Shown: in pieces, positions 34,921 through 46,279 of the stretch
How the letters are laid out: every line of letters begins with the position of its first letter
How positions within the stretch are numbered: position 1 is the stretch's first letter
DNA from: Gnetum montanum
Lineage: Eukaryota; Streptophyta; Gnetopsida; Gnetales; Gnetaceae
Assembly (NCBI GenBank): GCA_015680685.1
Contig: MNCI01010775.1
Coordinates: 253,990 to 317,989, forward strand
Direction: 5' to 3'
Length of the DNA: 64,000 bases
Made by a program: the position numbers and the translations under genes
Notes under the pieces: generated by a model
Seen by the model: the letters and a program-made list of their open reading frames with translations, nothing else
Told to the model about the DNA's origin: nothing
Database searches by the model: none

Positions 34921-36425
34921 TGATGTTCATAACTTAATAAATGGGTTATTAGATCTTGAAATCAATTGAGCTAAAGATGATGCATCCTTAATATAGTACA
35001 CAACTCATTAGTCATTTAGACACTTGTGAATTTTCGAATGAGGACATTTATGAACAAGAACCTAGAAACAAGAGCATTAGTACCATCATAATGTTAGAAC
35101 TCTAAATTTAGAAAGATAATAATTAATACCATCATAAGTTCATAGCTATTCAAATATATTCATCAAGTATGTCCATAAATTTATTATTGTTTACTAGGAA
35201 TTTTTCTCATGACACTTGGATAACAATCATATATGATATCTAAGATAAGATCACCATAGTTATGGATCAATACATTAACTACTCTTCCGTTTTGGACATC
35301 TTCATAAAGGAGTGGAGCCTTACAACTAGCAAGAAGATCAAAAGATGGTTGCACATTCTTCATCCAAGTCAAAAACTCATAAGGAATTTCTCAATACATC
35401 TTCATACACAATACTTTTCATATGAAGGAAAAAAAGTACATATATACTCAACTTATAAGAGATAGATCAAATTTCAAAACTAAATTAAGAGATAAAGCAA
35501 TTTCTAAGATGTTCATATTAATCACATGTATCTTAGGAAAGTTAAGGTATATTATCCATTCATTTTCAAAACTTCCTAAGAGGCTTTCATAATTTTAGAA
35601 TAGAAGTGTGAGTACTTTATCTTACTTCAGTAGAAATTGTTTAACAACATGGGACTTAAGTACTCAAATATATATTCATAATATGTCAATGATGTAGCAC
35701 TATCATAGAGATATATTGAAATAAATTCTAGATGCTTGCACAATTGATGATCACTCTTGTGTAACAAAAATTTTAAGGATTGAATCAACAATGTTTCTAT
35801 CTTTTACCTTCAATTTGTATAAGATATAAAATTTGTTCCTTCCTAATAATTATGTATTGGAGAAGATCTTCATAAATTTCCCAAGTATTGATGCTTCATA
35901 ATAATTCATGAGGTCTAAGCTCCTCCTACGTATGTGCTTATCTTTTTCTTTTTAACATTTTCAAAACTTGAAGCTAATTTCTCATAATCTTGCTTATTCA
36001 AGAATATTGAGTAATCCAACAAGGTTTATAGAAAGACAAAAATATTAGAAAAAACTTAATAAGAACAAAACATAACAAATTTATGTTGCTTGATCATCTA
36101 GCTATGCCTTTCTTTATCATTTTTCTATAAATCTTTGTCCAAGTTCTCATGTTAGTAGCATCTTATGATAAACATAGGTGTAATATCATTCTTGATTCCC
36201 AAAATTAGATATTATTAAAAAAGAAAAAAAACTTTTTAAGGACATGTAAGCAACTTAGTTCAAGAGGTGACTTGAGAGATAGCCATACTACTTTGATCTC
36301 TTTTTCTATGAATTAAGATATTTGTTTCCTTTGATAAAACAAATTCATAAGATACCAAATTTTAACTAGAAAGTAAGGAAATAGACACTTACCATGACTT
36401 ACCTTGGTTATTTATGTGAAAAAGA
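34921..36425. other. Non-coding interior of the copia-type element
   Basis: About 1.5 kb between gag and the polypurine tract. Pol should lie here but no RT, RNase H or integrase motif can be read on the minus strand. It is AT-rich with scattered short ORFs only. Confidence 0.5.
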
Positions 36426-38156
36426 CTAATGAAGTTTGAGATGAGGTCCTATATCATGGAGTAACTCCTTACCCTTTGATTTTATTTCATTAGTTTCTTT
36501 ACTTATGTCTTCAATCTTGTATGGCAATACTTCTTGTTCATGATCTTCAAGATACGAGAATCTATGTTCATTTATTTTATCATCCATTATTCTAAATATT
36601 TTTCCAACTTCCAGCACATTCTCTTTCCAAGTTGTTACATTCTGCAAGATACACTCACTAGGATCCTTTTGTTGACAAGACCAAGCATCAATGTTACTTT
36701 GTCCAATATGAGGATAATAATAATCTTGTTTATTTCAACAATTTTTACAAACACATAAAGTGTTTTCTTCATGAATAGAGTTGTAAAACTTGATTATGCT
36801 TGAGCTAGTGCCAATATCCTTTTGTGGGGTTTCTTCCAAGCTTTCACTTCTAGATTAATTTTCATTACTCTCATTGACCCCTTCTTCTTGAGTAATCCTA
36901 CATTTCTATTCATCTGATGGGATTAGTAGTTGAATCTTAGACTTTATGTCTAAGATTTCTCCTTTTAATTTGGAAGGCAAGGTTTGAATTTCAAAAAAAT
37001 TTCTATTCGTATTTTTCTTTAACTTTTTGGGTAAAGAATGCAGGATAAGAATTTCTTCAAGTAATTCACTACACCTTTCATCATACTTACCTCTTGGTTT
37101 ATTAGAAATTTGTGATGAATCTTCATTTGTAATTGCCATACACATGAGCTAAGAATCTTTCATGGTGTCATCAATTTTTTCTTTTCTTTACTCTCCATCA
37201 TCCCAGGTTATGTAGAAGTTGGTCTTTTGCATGTCTACATCAGTCGTATCCTTTCATGGTAACTTGTTATTGCTAGGATATTTGGAGGCCACATGGCCTC
37301 TTCCACCACATACCCAACATTCTATTGAAAAACCAGCAAAATTAGAATTTGAAAATGTTTTACCTCTATTATTACCTTTGGAGTTGGATTGGTTAAGTCC
37401 TTATTGATTGAAGGTCTTACTCCTTTTTGCTATAAGCCTTTAAATTCTCCTCGATAGATGTGCTATTTCTTCCTCATTGTTAATTTCTTATTCACATGAG
37501 TCCTTCTCTTTGGATGTTGATTTCAAGGCAATGGGCTTTTCATTTGTTGGTCCTTCACTTATGAGATTTATTTCATAAGCAATAAGAGCACTTTGAATTT
37601 CATGAAATTTTAAGATCAAAAAATCTCTAATCTCTTCCATACCAATAAGCTTAGGTCTAAATTCAAGATATTGTATAATAATCATTTTAATGATTACATC
37701 ACTTTTAGGCAAGTCCTTGCTTGTACCCCTAATTTCTACAACTAGATTGTTTGCTCTAGAAAATTAATATTTGATCTTTTCTTGTTTCCTCATTTGAGTT
37801 TTTTGTACTCACTTTGCAAAACCAAAATTTTTAATTATTTAACTATGAATGTGCCCTCATAGATATCTTGTAAGATTTCTCAAATTTCTTTGGTAGTACT
37901 ACATCCAACTAATTTATCAAATTCAGACTTATTTAATGCACAATATAAACATAAAATTATCTCTTTCTTTTATTGTCCACTTGCTCTGTGGCTTGAGGGC
38001 CTTCAATGCATTATTGATAGGTAGTTTATAACCTTCAAGGATGAACTTCAATACCTCAAACTTCAGTGACTCAAAGAAGCCTTGCATACTTACCTTCTAA
38101 TAGACAAAATTAAACCTGTCAAACATTGGTGGTCTTATGTAGGATGTTTCCTCCAT
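36426..38156 (-). pseudogene. gag: Copia-type gag, minus strand
   Basis: The gag starts at ATG 38156 with METSYIRPPMFDRFNF-like sequence (MEETSYIRPP). It is followed by a TAG where the family has Trp, and by MQGFFESLKFEVL: the N-terminal start and UBN2-type domain of copia gag. The block at 37712-37488 keeps LEFRPKLIGMEEIRDF. A CCHC knuckle near 37279-37319 reads CWVCGGRGHVASKY, with the last Cys changed to Tyr. Downstream, 37145-36906 (LCMAITNEDSS-like, then YDERCSELLEEI) matches the acidic, coiled C-terminal region of many copia gags. Frames are broken by several stops. No integrase follows. Confidence 0.75.
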
Positions 38157-38198
38157 AGTTCACTCTTTAAAATTTGAAGTTGAAAGTAATAGTACCAA

Positions 38199-38210
38199 GC
38201 TTTAATATCA
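38199..38210 (-). other. Primer-binding site, initiator tRNA-Met type
   Basis: On the minus strand this reads TGATATTAAAGC. The canonical site is TGGTATCAGAGC; all the differences are G-to-A or C-to-T. It lies 9 bases after the 5' LTR end. Confidence 0.75.
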
Positions 38211-38219
38211 CTTGTGAAT

Positions 38220-39300
38220 TGAGAACTTAAAATAGGGTTTGAATAGGTTCCCCAATCAAAACTACACCTATCACAAAAAAATATGAAATTTTACATAGTT
38301 CCTCAACTTGGGTACTTCCACACTTGGAGGGTGGAATCCATGCACATCTCTAGATTTTCTTTCTCAATAAAATTTGGTTTGAAGGACACCAAATCCTATA
38401 TCAGCTCTAATCTTTGCACTAGAGTATTTTGACTATATGAAACCACTTAATCCTGTAAGGTTCCTACAAGCTCATAATGTAGTTTAAAGGATTCTGTAAC
38501 CTTTACAAAACTAAGCTTCGCTCTAGAGTGTTTTGACATTGCAAAATCACTCAACTATGCAAGGTCCCACCAAGCTCAATATGGATGCCTTCTTACAAGA
38601 AGCACATCAAGCCCATAGGGCTACAAGAAAAAGAAAAAGATACAAGGAAAGAATGTAACAAAATTTAAAAGTCCTTTTTGAAGCTCAATACAACATACAA
38701 CCAAGCAAATGATGTTACAATGACGAATAATAATACCATAGCATAGATAAGATAATGATTGATCTGATGTGAATAGTGCTTACACAATTTCCAAGAATTT
38801 TATATCTTCTTATATCCTCAAAGTTTCTGAAAACTCCTTGGAATTCATGAAATGGCTACCCAATAGCTAGTGTAGACATCTTCTTCATAGTTGGAACATC
38901 TACATGAGATTGGCCTTAATTTAGGAGAGACATCTTAGTGGAAAATGGAATGTCTTATGTGGGATGTCTCTAGGGAGATATGCACTTTGAGATAAAGACA
39001 TCTACTATTTCTAGGAGATGTCTCCTCATCTTTTAGGCTCTGTCTTCTAAGGCTTTCTCTCATTAATTTTCCTTCTTAATAGTCCTTGGACCATATTCAT
39101 TGGATTTTTAGGCTTCGCTTTCATGTATGCTCTCATCTTGGCCCATGTAGTCTTCACTTTGACTTCTCATTGTAGCTCTTGTAGCCTTGAGTTCTCAGAT
39201 CCCATGTGAAGTTCTCTTTCATGTCTTGCAAAAACATTATCCACAAAAAACATTCTATTCTTCATTTTCCTTAAGGTTTTGACATATCAAAAGGTCAACA
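38220..39300 (-). repeat. 5' LTR of the copia-type element
   Basis: In element orientation it runs from TGTTGACC (39300) to TTCTCA (38220), so the TG...CA ends are intact. A TATA-like sequence lies on the minus strand near 38808-38822, with AGACATCT and TGTCTC words at 38870-39010. Divergence from the 3' LTR is substantial, so the insertion is old. Confidence 0.8.
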
Positions 39301-39305
39301 TGGAT
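39301..39305. repeat. Right target-site duplication of the copia-type element (TGGAT)
   Basis: Matches 33816-33820 and directly follows the TG of the 5' LTR on the minus strand. Confidence 0.7.
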
Positions 39306-40012
39306 CGATGTAGTCAAATTAGGTACTGAAGACTCTAAAATTTAGTTTTTAATTCTTTTTCCTTAAATCATGCCTTTAAATCCTCAAGAGTTAGATTTAT
39401 CATAACTTTGACATTTGATGTCTATTTCTAATATATGAATATTTATTTCTAATGTTTTTCAACCTTCTAAATCTAATGATGAGGTTAAATTGGTTATTTG
39501 GATAGATGATAATTAGGTGATATCTTAAATCATGCCTTATCAGGCCACAACCTAGATTGACTAACTATCCCTAATAATTTAATTATTGGGACTAACAAAC
39601 CTAAACTTTTTGATCATCTTGGATCTTGAGATTATATGTTTATATTATGCATATAGTTAGACATAGGTTACTATTTCCTAGTGTTTCCTTAGTTACACTA
39701 GTGGAGTTAATGTTCTAAGGAAGATAGAAAGTTCATTAAGAGTATAGGTATTGTAGCCAAATTATTACAAATCCAAAAAATGGGTTTTCTTTCTTGTGTT
39801 TGTGCATCACCACCATTGCAGTTGTGATGTTTTTCTTTGACTGCTCATTTGACATGCATGTCATGCACCTCTTGCAGGTTGAAGATTTGACACATGCCAC
39901 TATAGTGGGGGGGAAGGAGAGACACTGTCCACTATAGAGAAGAAGGAAACCACTACCTATGTATTTTCTAGCTCTACCTTGCCCTGTAGGAGACCACCCC
40001 CCCCCCCCCCCA
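39306..40012. other. Unassigned sequence ending in a C run
   Basis: No gene is visible. The stretch ends with about 15 consecutive C residues (39997-40011) that lead into the assembly gap. ORFs drawn through the gap are artefacts. Confidence 0.4.
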
Positions 40013-40200
40013 NNNNNNNNNNNNNNNNNNNNNNNNNNNNNNNNNNNNNNNNNNNNNNNNNNNNNNNNNNNNNNNNNNNNNNNNNNNNNNNNNNNNNNNN
40101 NNNNNNNNNNNNNNNNNNNNNNNNNNNNNNNNNNNNNNNNNNNNNNNNNNNNNNNNNNNNNNNNNNNNNNNNNNNNNNNNNNNNNNNNNNNNNNNNNNNN
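40013..40200. other. Assembly gap (188 N)
   Basis: Undetermined bases. The preceding homopolymer probably caused the break. True length is unknown. Confidence 0.98.
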
Positions 40201-41144
40201 AAGACTAATAGAAAGCCAAAAAAACCCCTTGTTGGTTCCTCCTAGACCCCTTTTTGTAATAGCTTGTCTTCAAACATCCATGTCCAGCAGGCCATTACTA
40301 CTAGTTAACCACCATTCAAGTGTTTGCGTAATGCTCAGTGGTGGATGTAACACCACCACCAATGTAACTGCCACTTCTACTCATCATGACCCATGTCTTC
40401 CATAGCCATTATTCATGTAACCGCAGCCATGTCACTATCGTTGTTACATTCTAGAGCTCTTCTTCATCTATTTTGTAGAAAGAAAATGCTCAGCATAACA
40501 CCTTTTTTGTAGATGAATTCGAATATGAAGCCTTTGATTTATTTTATGGGTTATTTTTTTAATGCTATAAAATCCCTCTTATAGTCTTCTGGATTTGGGA
40601 GGAGAGCTTAGAACCTACTTGGGCATGGATCTAGCCATGTTCATGATCATGGTTTTTCTTCATTTTCTATTCATCAGCCATGAATGCCCACATTTCAAAT
40701 GCAATTGCAACCATGTCTTACATCGATTATTGTGCTCTACTAATAACTACCACCATGAATGCCCACATTGACACCTATCACCTACACACACCTTGACAAT
40801 GTGAAATCATCTACATCATAGTTTTCTATGTTTTAGATTATCTTTCTCTAAATCAAAATCATGGTGTGGCCCATATCATTTTCCAAATCAGGGGTGGACT
40901 TCATAATTCTCTTCTTGTTGCTACATCAAACAAGACAAACAACAACAAAATTTGTTTCGAGATTGATCCATTAAGGACTATATATCTTAGAGTATACTTG
41001 TATTAGAATTATTTTAGGGTTCCAACACCTTTCCAATATTAAGTTATCAGTTCAATTCCAATAATTGTAAAGTTCTATGAAAATTATCTAGTTTTGGATT
41101 TACATATAGTTATTTAATTAAAGGTATTAGAACATAAATATATA
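40201..41144. other. Unassigned sequence after the gap
   Basis: About 940 bp with no recognised coding or repeat structure. Confidence 0.3.
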
Positions 41145-41209
<65 letters not shown>

Positions 41210-41229
41210 ATCTCTATCTCTCTCTCTCT
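41145..41229. repeat. (CT)n microsatellite
   Basis: A run of CT dinucleotides with a few TTTC and CTAT interruptions, about 85 bp long. Confidence 0.95.
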
Positions 41230-41559
41230 ATACAATATTTACTCCTAAGATGAGCATGGTCCATTAGCTAGTTAGTTAGGTCACACGTCTTTGTGCTCAT
41301 AGGTGCTACATTCAAAGTAAAGTAAACATAGGTTATGAAATACCACTAAATATTTTATGAACCTTTTGTAACAGCCCACTAAACTAAGCAATGATCTTAC
41401 CTCCCCAACATTTCTAGGAGTTGGCCAATCTCTCATAGCCTTCATCTTGATAACTTCCATCTAAATTTAATTTTTAGAAATCACATGTTCAAATATGTAA
41501 TCTCCCTCTTCAAGAAATGACTCTTCTACACATTGATCATCAAATGTGACTTCTCCAAC

Positions 41560-42010
41560 TTAAGTCACACTCTCCTCAAGTGATCCAAGTGTTCATCCTC
41601 ATTAGAGTTATATACCAAAATATTACCAAAGAAAATGATACAACACTTACCAATCAAATCCCTGAAAATACTATGCATCAACCTCATGAATGTAGAAGGG
41701 GTACTTTTAAGCCAAAATGACATCACTAATCAGTCAAACAATCTATCTAGTATCTTGAAAGCAGTCTTCCACTCATCATTAGGTCTGATCCGAATTTGAT
41801 GGTATCCACTCTTTATATCAATTTTGATAAAAATTTCTACATTGGTAAGGACATAAAGGATGTCACCCATCCTTGCAATAGGAAATATTTACCTCATTTT
41901 TATCCTATTCATAGCCCTAGAATCAATGCACATTCTTCATTCATCATTGCCCTTTCTTCACGCAAGCATTGCTAGAACTACACAAGGAGATGTTGACTTT
42001 CTCACAAAGC
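41560..42010 (-). pseudogene. Chromovirus-like RT fragment
   Basis: Minus-strand reading gives RMCIDSRAMNRIKMR, then IDIKSGYHQIRIRPNDEWKT and PSTFMRLMHSIFRDLIGK: motifs A to C of Ty3/gypsy RT. The catalytic box, normally Y-L-D-D, reads F-F-G-N (41622-41633), so the enzyme is dead. Several stops are present. It is the downstream part of the gag-protease fragment above it on the minus strand. Confidence 0.75.
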
Positions 42011-42439
42011 CATTCATAATTAATTCCTCTACTTGCCTTTACAATTCAACCTACTGATTTGGTGCCATTTAATATTCCCTTTTATTTGAAATGATACCAC
42101 CAAGGATGAAATAAATTTTGTGCTTACCATGCCTCATTAGTAATAATCCCTCAAATTTTCTCTTGAACACTTTGGAAAATTACTCCTTCAAGACTAGCAC
42201 ACCTGTTGGAAGTTCTACCTATACAACATCATTGTTAGAAGCAATAGTTAATATAATCATAAAATCAAAGTTAGCCTCATCATGTTCCTTTATATATTTT
42301 CTTTTCTTAAGAAGAATTAAGTATTAAGTAAGTTTTTATACCTCACTTATTTAGCTACCATATAAATTAACTCATGGATTTCATCTAGTCTTGCTACATT
42401 CCACACATTTCTTTCTTCATTAAATTAATTACCATTCTC

Positions 42440-42721
42440 AAAATTTCAAGGCCTTCCAAGAATTACATTAGCACAATCAATTGGTAGCACATCACATTTC
42501 ATAACATCATTATAACATCCAATTTTTTGCTTTAAGATACATTGCTCTCTCACCTCTTGGAAGAAGTCTCTCAATAACCAATGCATCTTGTAGGGTCTAG
42601 GATGAAAATCTATCATGAAAACCAATCTAGAAGCTACCTGACAAAAAATAACATTTTCTTGGGCTGGTCCATCAATCAAAATATGAGTCCATTCCCTACT
42701 AAGTAAACATCTAGTTGCCAA
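42440..42721 (-). pseudogene. Chromovirus-like protease fragment
   Basis: The frame from 42721 contains ILIDGPAQENV, HPRPYKMHWL and CDVLPIDCANVILGRP. These match the D-G-x-x-x-N, HPxPY and LLGRPW blocks of plant chromovirus retropepsins. The usual Gly-Ser after the active Asp-Gly is Pro-Ala. It ends at GRP, where Trp is expected and a stop follows. Confidence 0.75.
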
Positions 42722-42879
42722 AATAACAATTTTCTTGCTAGATGGTCTCTATAGTCACATTTTCCATAAGTTCACATGAATTATATATATAAGCTTCTGT
42801 AATTTTTGGAGCATTAAGATTACCTCTCTAAAGATCTTAGCTTGATGTCTCCTCGAACTTCATCATTATACATCCTTAC

Positions 42880-44060
42880 CCTTGGCTATCTTGTGAAGTG
42901 GACATTTGCATTATTTATGTCTGCATTCTCCATATTTGAAACACTAAGTCTTGGATGATTTATTGTCTCAACCCTTGCCTCCTTTTCCTTGGTCCTTCTT
43001 AGCTTACCCTTCTCATCACCCTTCTCTTACTTCTTGTCATAACTATCTTCATCTTTAAATTTTAAGTTGGATACCTTTTCTGATTTGTATCCTTTATACT
43101 TCCTTATTGAAGTTTGTTTATTCATATTACTAAATCCATTGAGTTTCTTCTTTTCCTTGTGTGCTAAATAATAAGTCTTATCCAAGGTTTGAGGCTCATA
43201 TAATAATAAGTCCTATTGATACATTATTTTAAGATCTCCATGAAATATGAAGCCTATTCATATTCTTCCTAGTTTACCTTAGCTTAATGGAATAGTTTAC
43301 AAAATTCAAAGTAAAAATTCTTGGCATCTTTGTCTTTTTTTCTAAGAAAGTTAAGTTTCATAAGTGTCTACTCTTTGTCAAGATTGTTTAAATTTTTGTT
43401 TTCACCTATATTTTATCAAATTCCAATCCTTGATAGGTTGACCATTTTTTCTTTAATAACTTTGGAACTCTTTTTCCCACTAAGTTAAAGTAATATCTTC
43501 AAGTCTTAATTCAGAAATTTATATTCTTAAATGATTTGGTCCCTCTTTTAAGTCAAAACACTTCTCAAGTACCATCATCCAAATTACAAAAGAATTGATG
43601 CCATCTACACCATTGAAAGTTTTCAATTTTACATAAGGAAGTCTTATAATTTTTTTAATGCTTTGGCCAATCTTTCTTTGACTTCATTGTCCAATTTTCA
43701 ATAAGAAGAAGATGATACTAATGATGAAGCTCCTAGAATTCTAGCATAAGGACTAGAATTTTTCCCTCTTGGAATCCCTGGGTCATGAGATCTAACACTC
43801 CCATAACTAGACTTCTCTTTCTCCCTATTTTATTTTCCTCTTCAAGGCTAAGAAACTTCTTCACCACCATTTGAAGGAGAATTTTCATCATTACCATGAG
43901 TTCGAATATAGCTAGAGCCTACATTCCTATCTACCTTGGTAGTGATCACATCCAATCATTCAACCATCAACTAAAAATTACTTTTTATGATCTTTGTATC
44001 TTTATTCGAAGGTTAAATAGTTTTCTTCTTAGGATGCATATGAAACAATACAAAAATTCA
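42880..44060 (-). pseudogene. gag: Chromovirus-like gag fragment
   Basis: Minus-strand reading near 43620-43400 gives RLPYVKLKTFNGVDGINSFV and EDITLT(stop)WEKEFQSY, the capsid start pattern of Ty3/gypsy gag. Near 43200 it reads PQTLDKTYYLAHKEKKKLNG, the gag C-terminal linker. A CCHC knuckle lies at about 42903-42943 (CFKYGECRHK, stop, CKCP), with Cys-to-Tyr at position 4. Multiple stops and shifts show an old copy. Confidence 0.65.
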
Positions 44061-44090
44061 TAATTAAGTTCTAAATAATAATAAACATGA

Positions 44091-44103
44091 TATTCTAATA
44101 CCA
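44091..44103 (-). other. Primer-binding site of the chromovirus-like element
   Basis: The minus strand reads TGGTATTAGAATA, a decayed initiator-Met site (TGGTATCAGAGCA). It lies just upstream of gag on the minus strand, so the 5' LTR should begin right after it, at higher coordinates. Confidence 0.65.
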
Positions 44104-44970
44104 ATCCTAAAGTAGGGTTACTTGAATTTTCTTTAACCCTTCAAAACACACCAAACCTAGATAGTATGCATGACAATTTAACTATTAGAAAACAACAAAG
44201 CTAGTTATACTTTATTCAAACTAAAATAATATTACAAATGCAATGGAGGTTAATCTATAGAACACAAATCACTCATACACTCAACAATATTGTAGAGTGT
44301 GAGGTTCTACAAACAGACACATGATCAAACACAATGTAAGGCATAATCGATAAATATCTCTTCCTCACATAGGAGCAAGATCTAAACATAGAGAGCTATG
44401 AACAATATCATCATACATGGTTAACCACCAAGATGCACATCACTCATGTCAAAATATGTAATACAAACCCAATATTTACCAAACAAAAAGCTAGAATCCT
44501 AGGGAAATCTTTTCTATATTGAACTTGTTATTCTTAGTTATTTTCTATCTTCGAACTACCACATTAGAACTTTCCATGGACAAAAAAGACTTCTATAAGC
44601 TAGACAAGATGTCTCTTTGACAAACCCATCAATCAAGTAAGATGTCTATGCTTCATGCAAGATGTATTCTCTAGAGACAAGGTGTCTACTCCATCCACAA
44701 GATGTCTCTAGGGAAACATCTATACTATTGGAAAGACATCTCCTCTAGAGACAAGGTGTCTACTCCATCCACAAGATGTCTCTAGGGAAACATCTACACT
44801 ATTGGAAAGACATCTCCTCTATCAACCTAGCTCTTTAGTAAGACCTCTACACTACTGAAAAGATGTCTACAAAGGTCAAATATTTTTTCCAAGCTACCGA
44901 AAACCTTCATTCTTCTATCTGTAGAGATGAAAAGAGATTTGGAAGAGGTATCCCTACATCAAGTTTTTTC
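44104..44970 (-). repeat. Probable 5' LTR of the chromovirus-like element
   Basis: It is placed by its position next to the primer site. No second copy is present, so the ends are unknown. It contains many AGATGTCT/AGACATCT and TGTCTC/GAGACA words at 44590-44820 and the tandem duplication described next. Confidence 0.45.
44669..44816. repeat. 74-bp tandem duplication
   Basis: CTCTAGAGACAAGGTGTCTA starts at 44669 and again at 44743. The two 74-bp copies are almost identical, differing at one or two bases. The duplicated unit is rich in AGATGTCT/TGTCTC words. Confidence 0.9.
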
Positions 44971-44971
44971 T

Positions 44972-45306
44972 TTAAGGAGTGATCCTAGGCCACTCCTTAT
45001 GCTAACATCATGAAGCTAACTTCCTAATGCTGGTGTACCCATATTGGGAAATTGAATTTTTAGGGGGAGTACTGGAACCTCAAAATATATAGTTCAATTA
45101 GGACTTTATAACTTTGCATTGTCCAATAGAATCGAACCCATAGCTTGGCGCTTTTAGATAAATATTCTTACCTTTTCAAGTAGTCTTTTGAAATATTTTT
45201 CTGTGATTTATAGTTTAAAATATTCTTATATTTATAATTATCCCTTCAAGGAGTGATCCTAGACCACCCCTTATTCTAACCTCATGGAGCTAACTTTCCA
45301 ATGCTT
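44972..45306 (+). repeat. Direct repeat pair of about 60 bp
   Basis: AAGGAGTGATCCTAG begins near 44974 and near 45246, followed in both by CCACnCCTTAT and AGCTAACTT blocks. They look like two copies of a short LTR segment. The element they come from is not recognised. Confidence 0.55.
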
Positions 45307-46279
45307 CAAAGATGATCAAGAAAGAGGCCCTTTTGATAGCCTATTAGAGCTAACTTTCCAATACTAGCACATTTCATGTGCTAATCTTTTGGAGCTATCT
45401 AATGCTAGCACATCTCTCTCGTATCTTATCTAAAAATTATAAATACCTAGATGAGAAGCTTATTTCATATCTTTAATTTTTTTTCTTCATTTGGTTTTCC
45501 AACTTCTTTATCCCTTAGGTAAGTTAGATTTTTCTTATTTCCTTTATATTTTTTAGTCTTCACTGAATTATGTAATGAGACTTTGTTAAGTGCTATTATG
45601 CTTTCATAGCCTAAACTCATTTCGTCGACATAAAGGTAAGTATTTGAGTGATGAATAAAAGTTAGTAATTTCTCTTAATTTTTAAGTATATTTTATTAAA
45701 CCTTAACAATGATATCTTATTAACAAATTTATTTATTAAATTTAAAACTTAAAATTAAATTAACTCTCCTAATAGATTTAGAAATTATAAATATATTATT
45801 TCTCTTAGATAGATTAGCATAGTTTTGTAAAGCTTATGATAATTCTACCTTATCCAAGGAGGTTATACCTATCTAGAATGATTTTGGGTCATTAAGGATA
45901 TTTTATCACCTTCATTTATGTGTGTTACATCTATCCCTCAAGGGATTATGACATGATTTACAGGCATGTTTAATATCTACATTAAACTTATCTTACAGGG
46001 GATTATGATGTAGAGGTGTATTTCATTTCTTTTCCATGTCCAAATATTATGCTTGTTCTACAAGAGATTACAATGAGTGTATGTAGTTAACTATTTAGAG
46101 TTTTATTTTTTGTTTATAAAATACATAAAAATTTTAAAAGTTGAAAAATATTATCCGTTCACCATGGTAACAAATTTTTGTTCTCTTGTATTATATATGA
46201 TATAAAATTTCTATTTATTCAATGCAATAACATACACAAATAAAAATTGTAATTCATATTTCTATCAACTTCAATTTTT
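45307..46279. other. Unassigned AT-rich sequence, possible LTR relic
   Basis: A TATA-like ATTATAAATACC lies near 45428 on the plus strand. There is no coding sequence. It truncates the chromovirus-like fragment at its RT end. Confidence 0.3.

Larger units (their letters stand above)
33821..39300 (-). mobile_element. Copia-type LTR element, gag only, minus strand
   Basis: Two direct LTRs (33821-34905 and 38220-39300, about 1.08 kb each) flank a 3.3-kb interior. In element orientation the order is 5' LTR (38220-39300), initiator-Met primer site, gag, 1.4 kb of non-coding DNA, polypurine tract and 3' LTR (33821-34905). TGGAT flanks both ends. I find no protease, integrase, RT or RNase H motif, so it is a non-autonomous, TR-GAG/LARD-like element. 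Confidence 0.8.

Noticed and set aside
39959-40405. 148-codon ORF spanning 39959-40405
   Set aside because: More than half of it is undetermined bases, and it is bounded by a C homopolymer. It is an artefact of the gap.
41145-41229. CT-rich tract as a functional polypyrimidine or CRISPR-like array
   Set aside because: It is a simple dinucleotide microsatellite without spacers.
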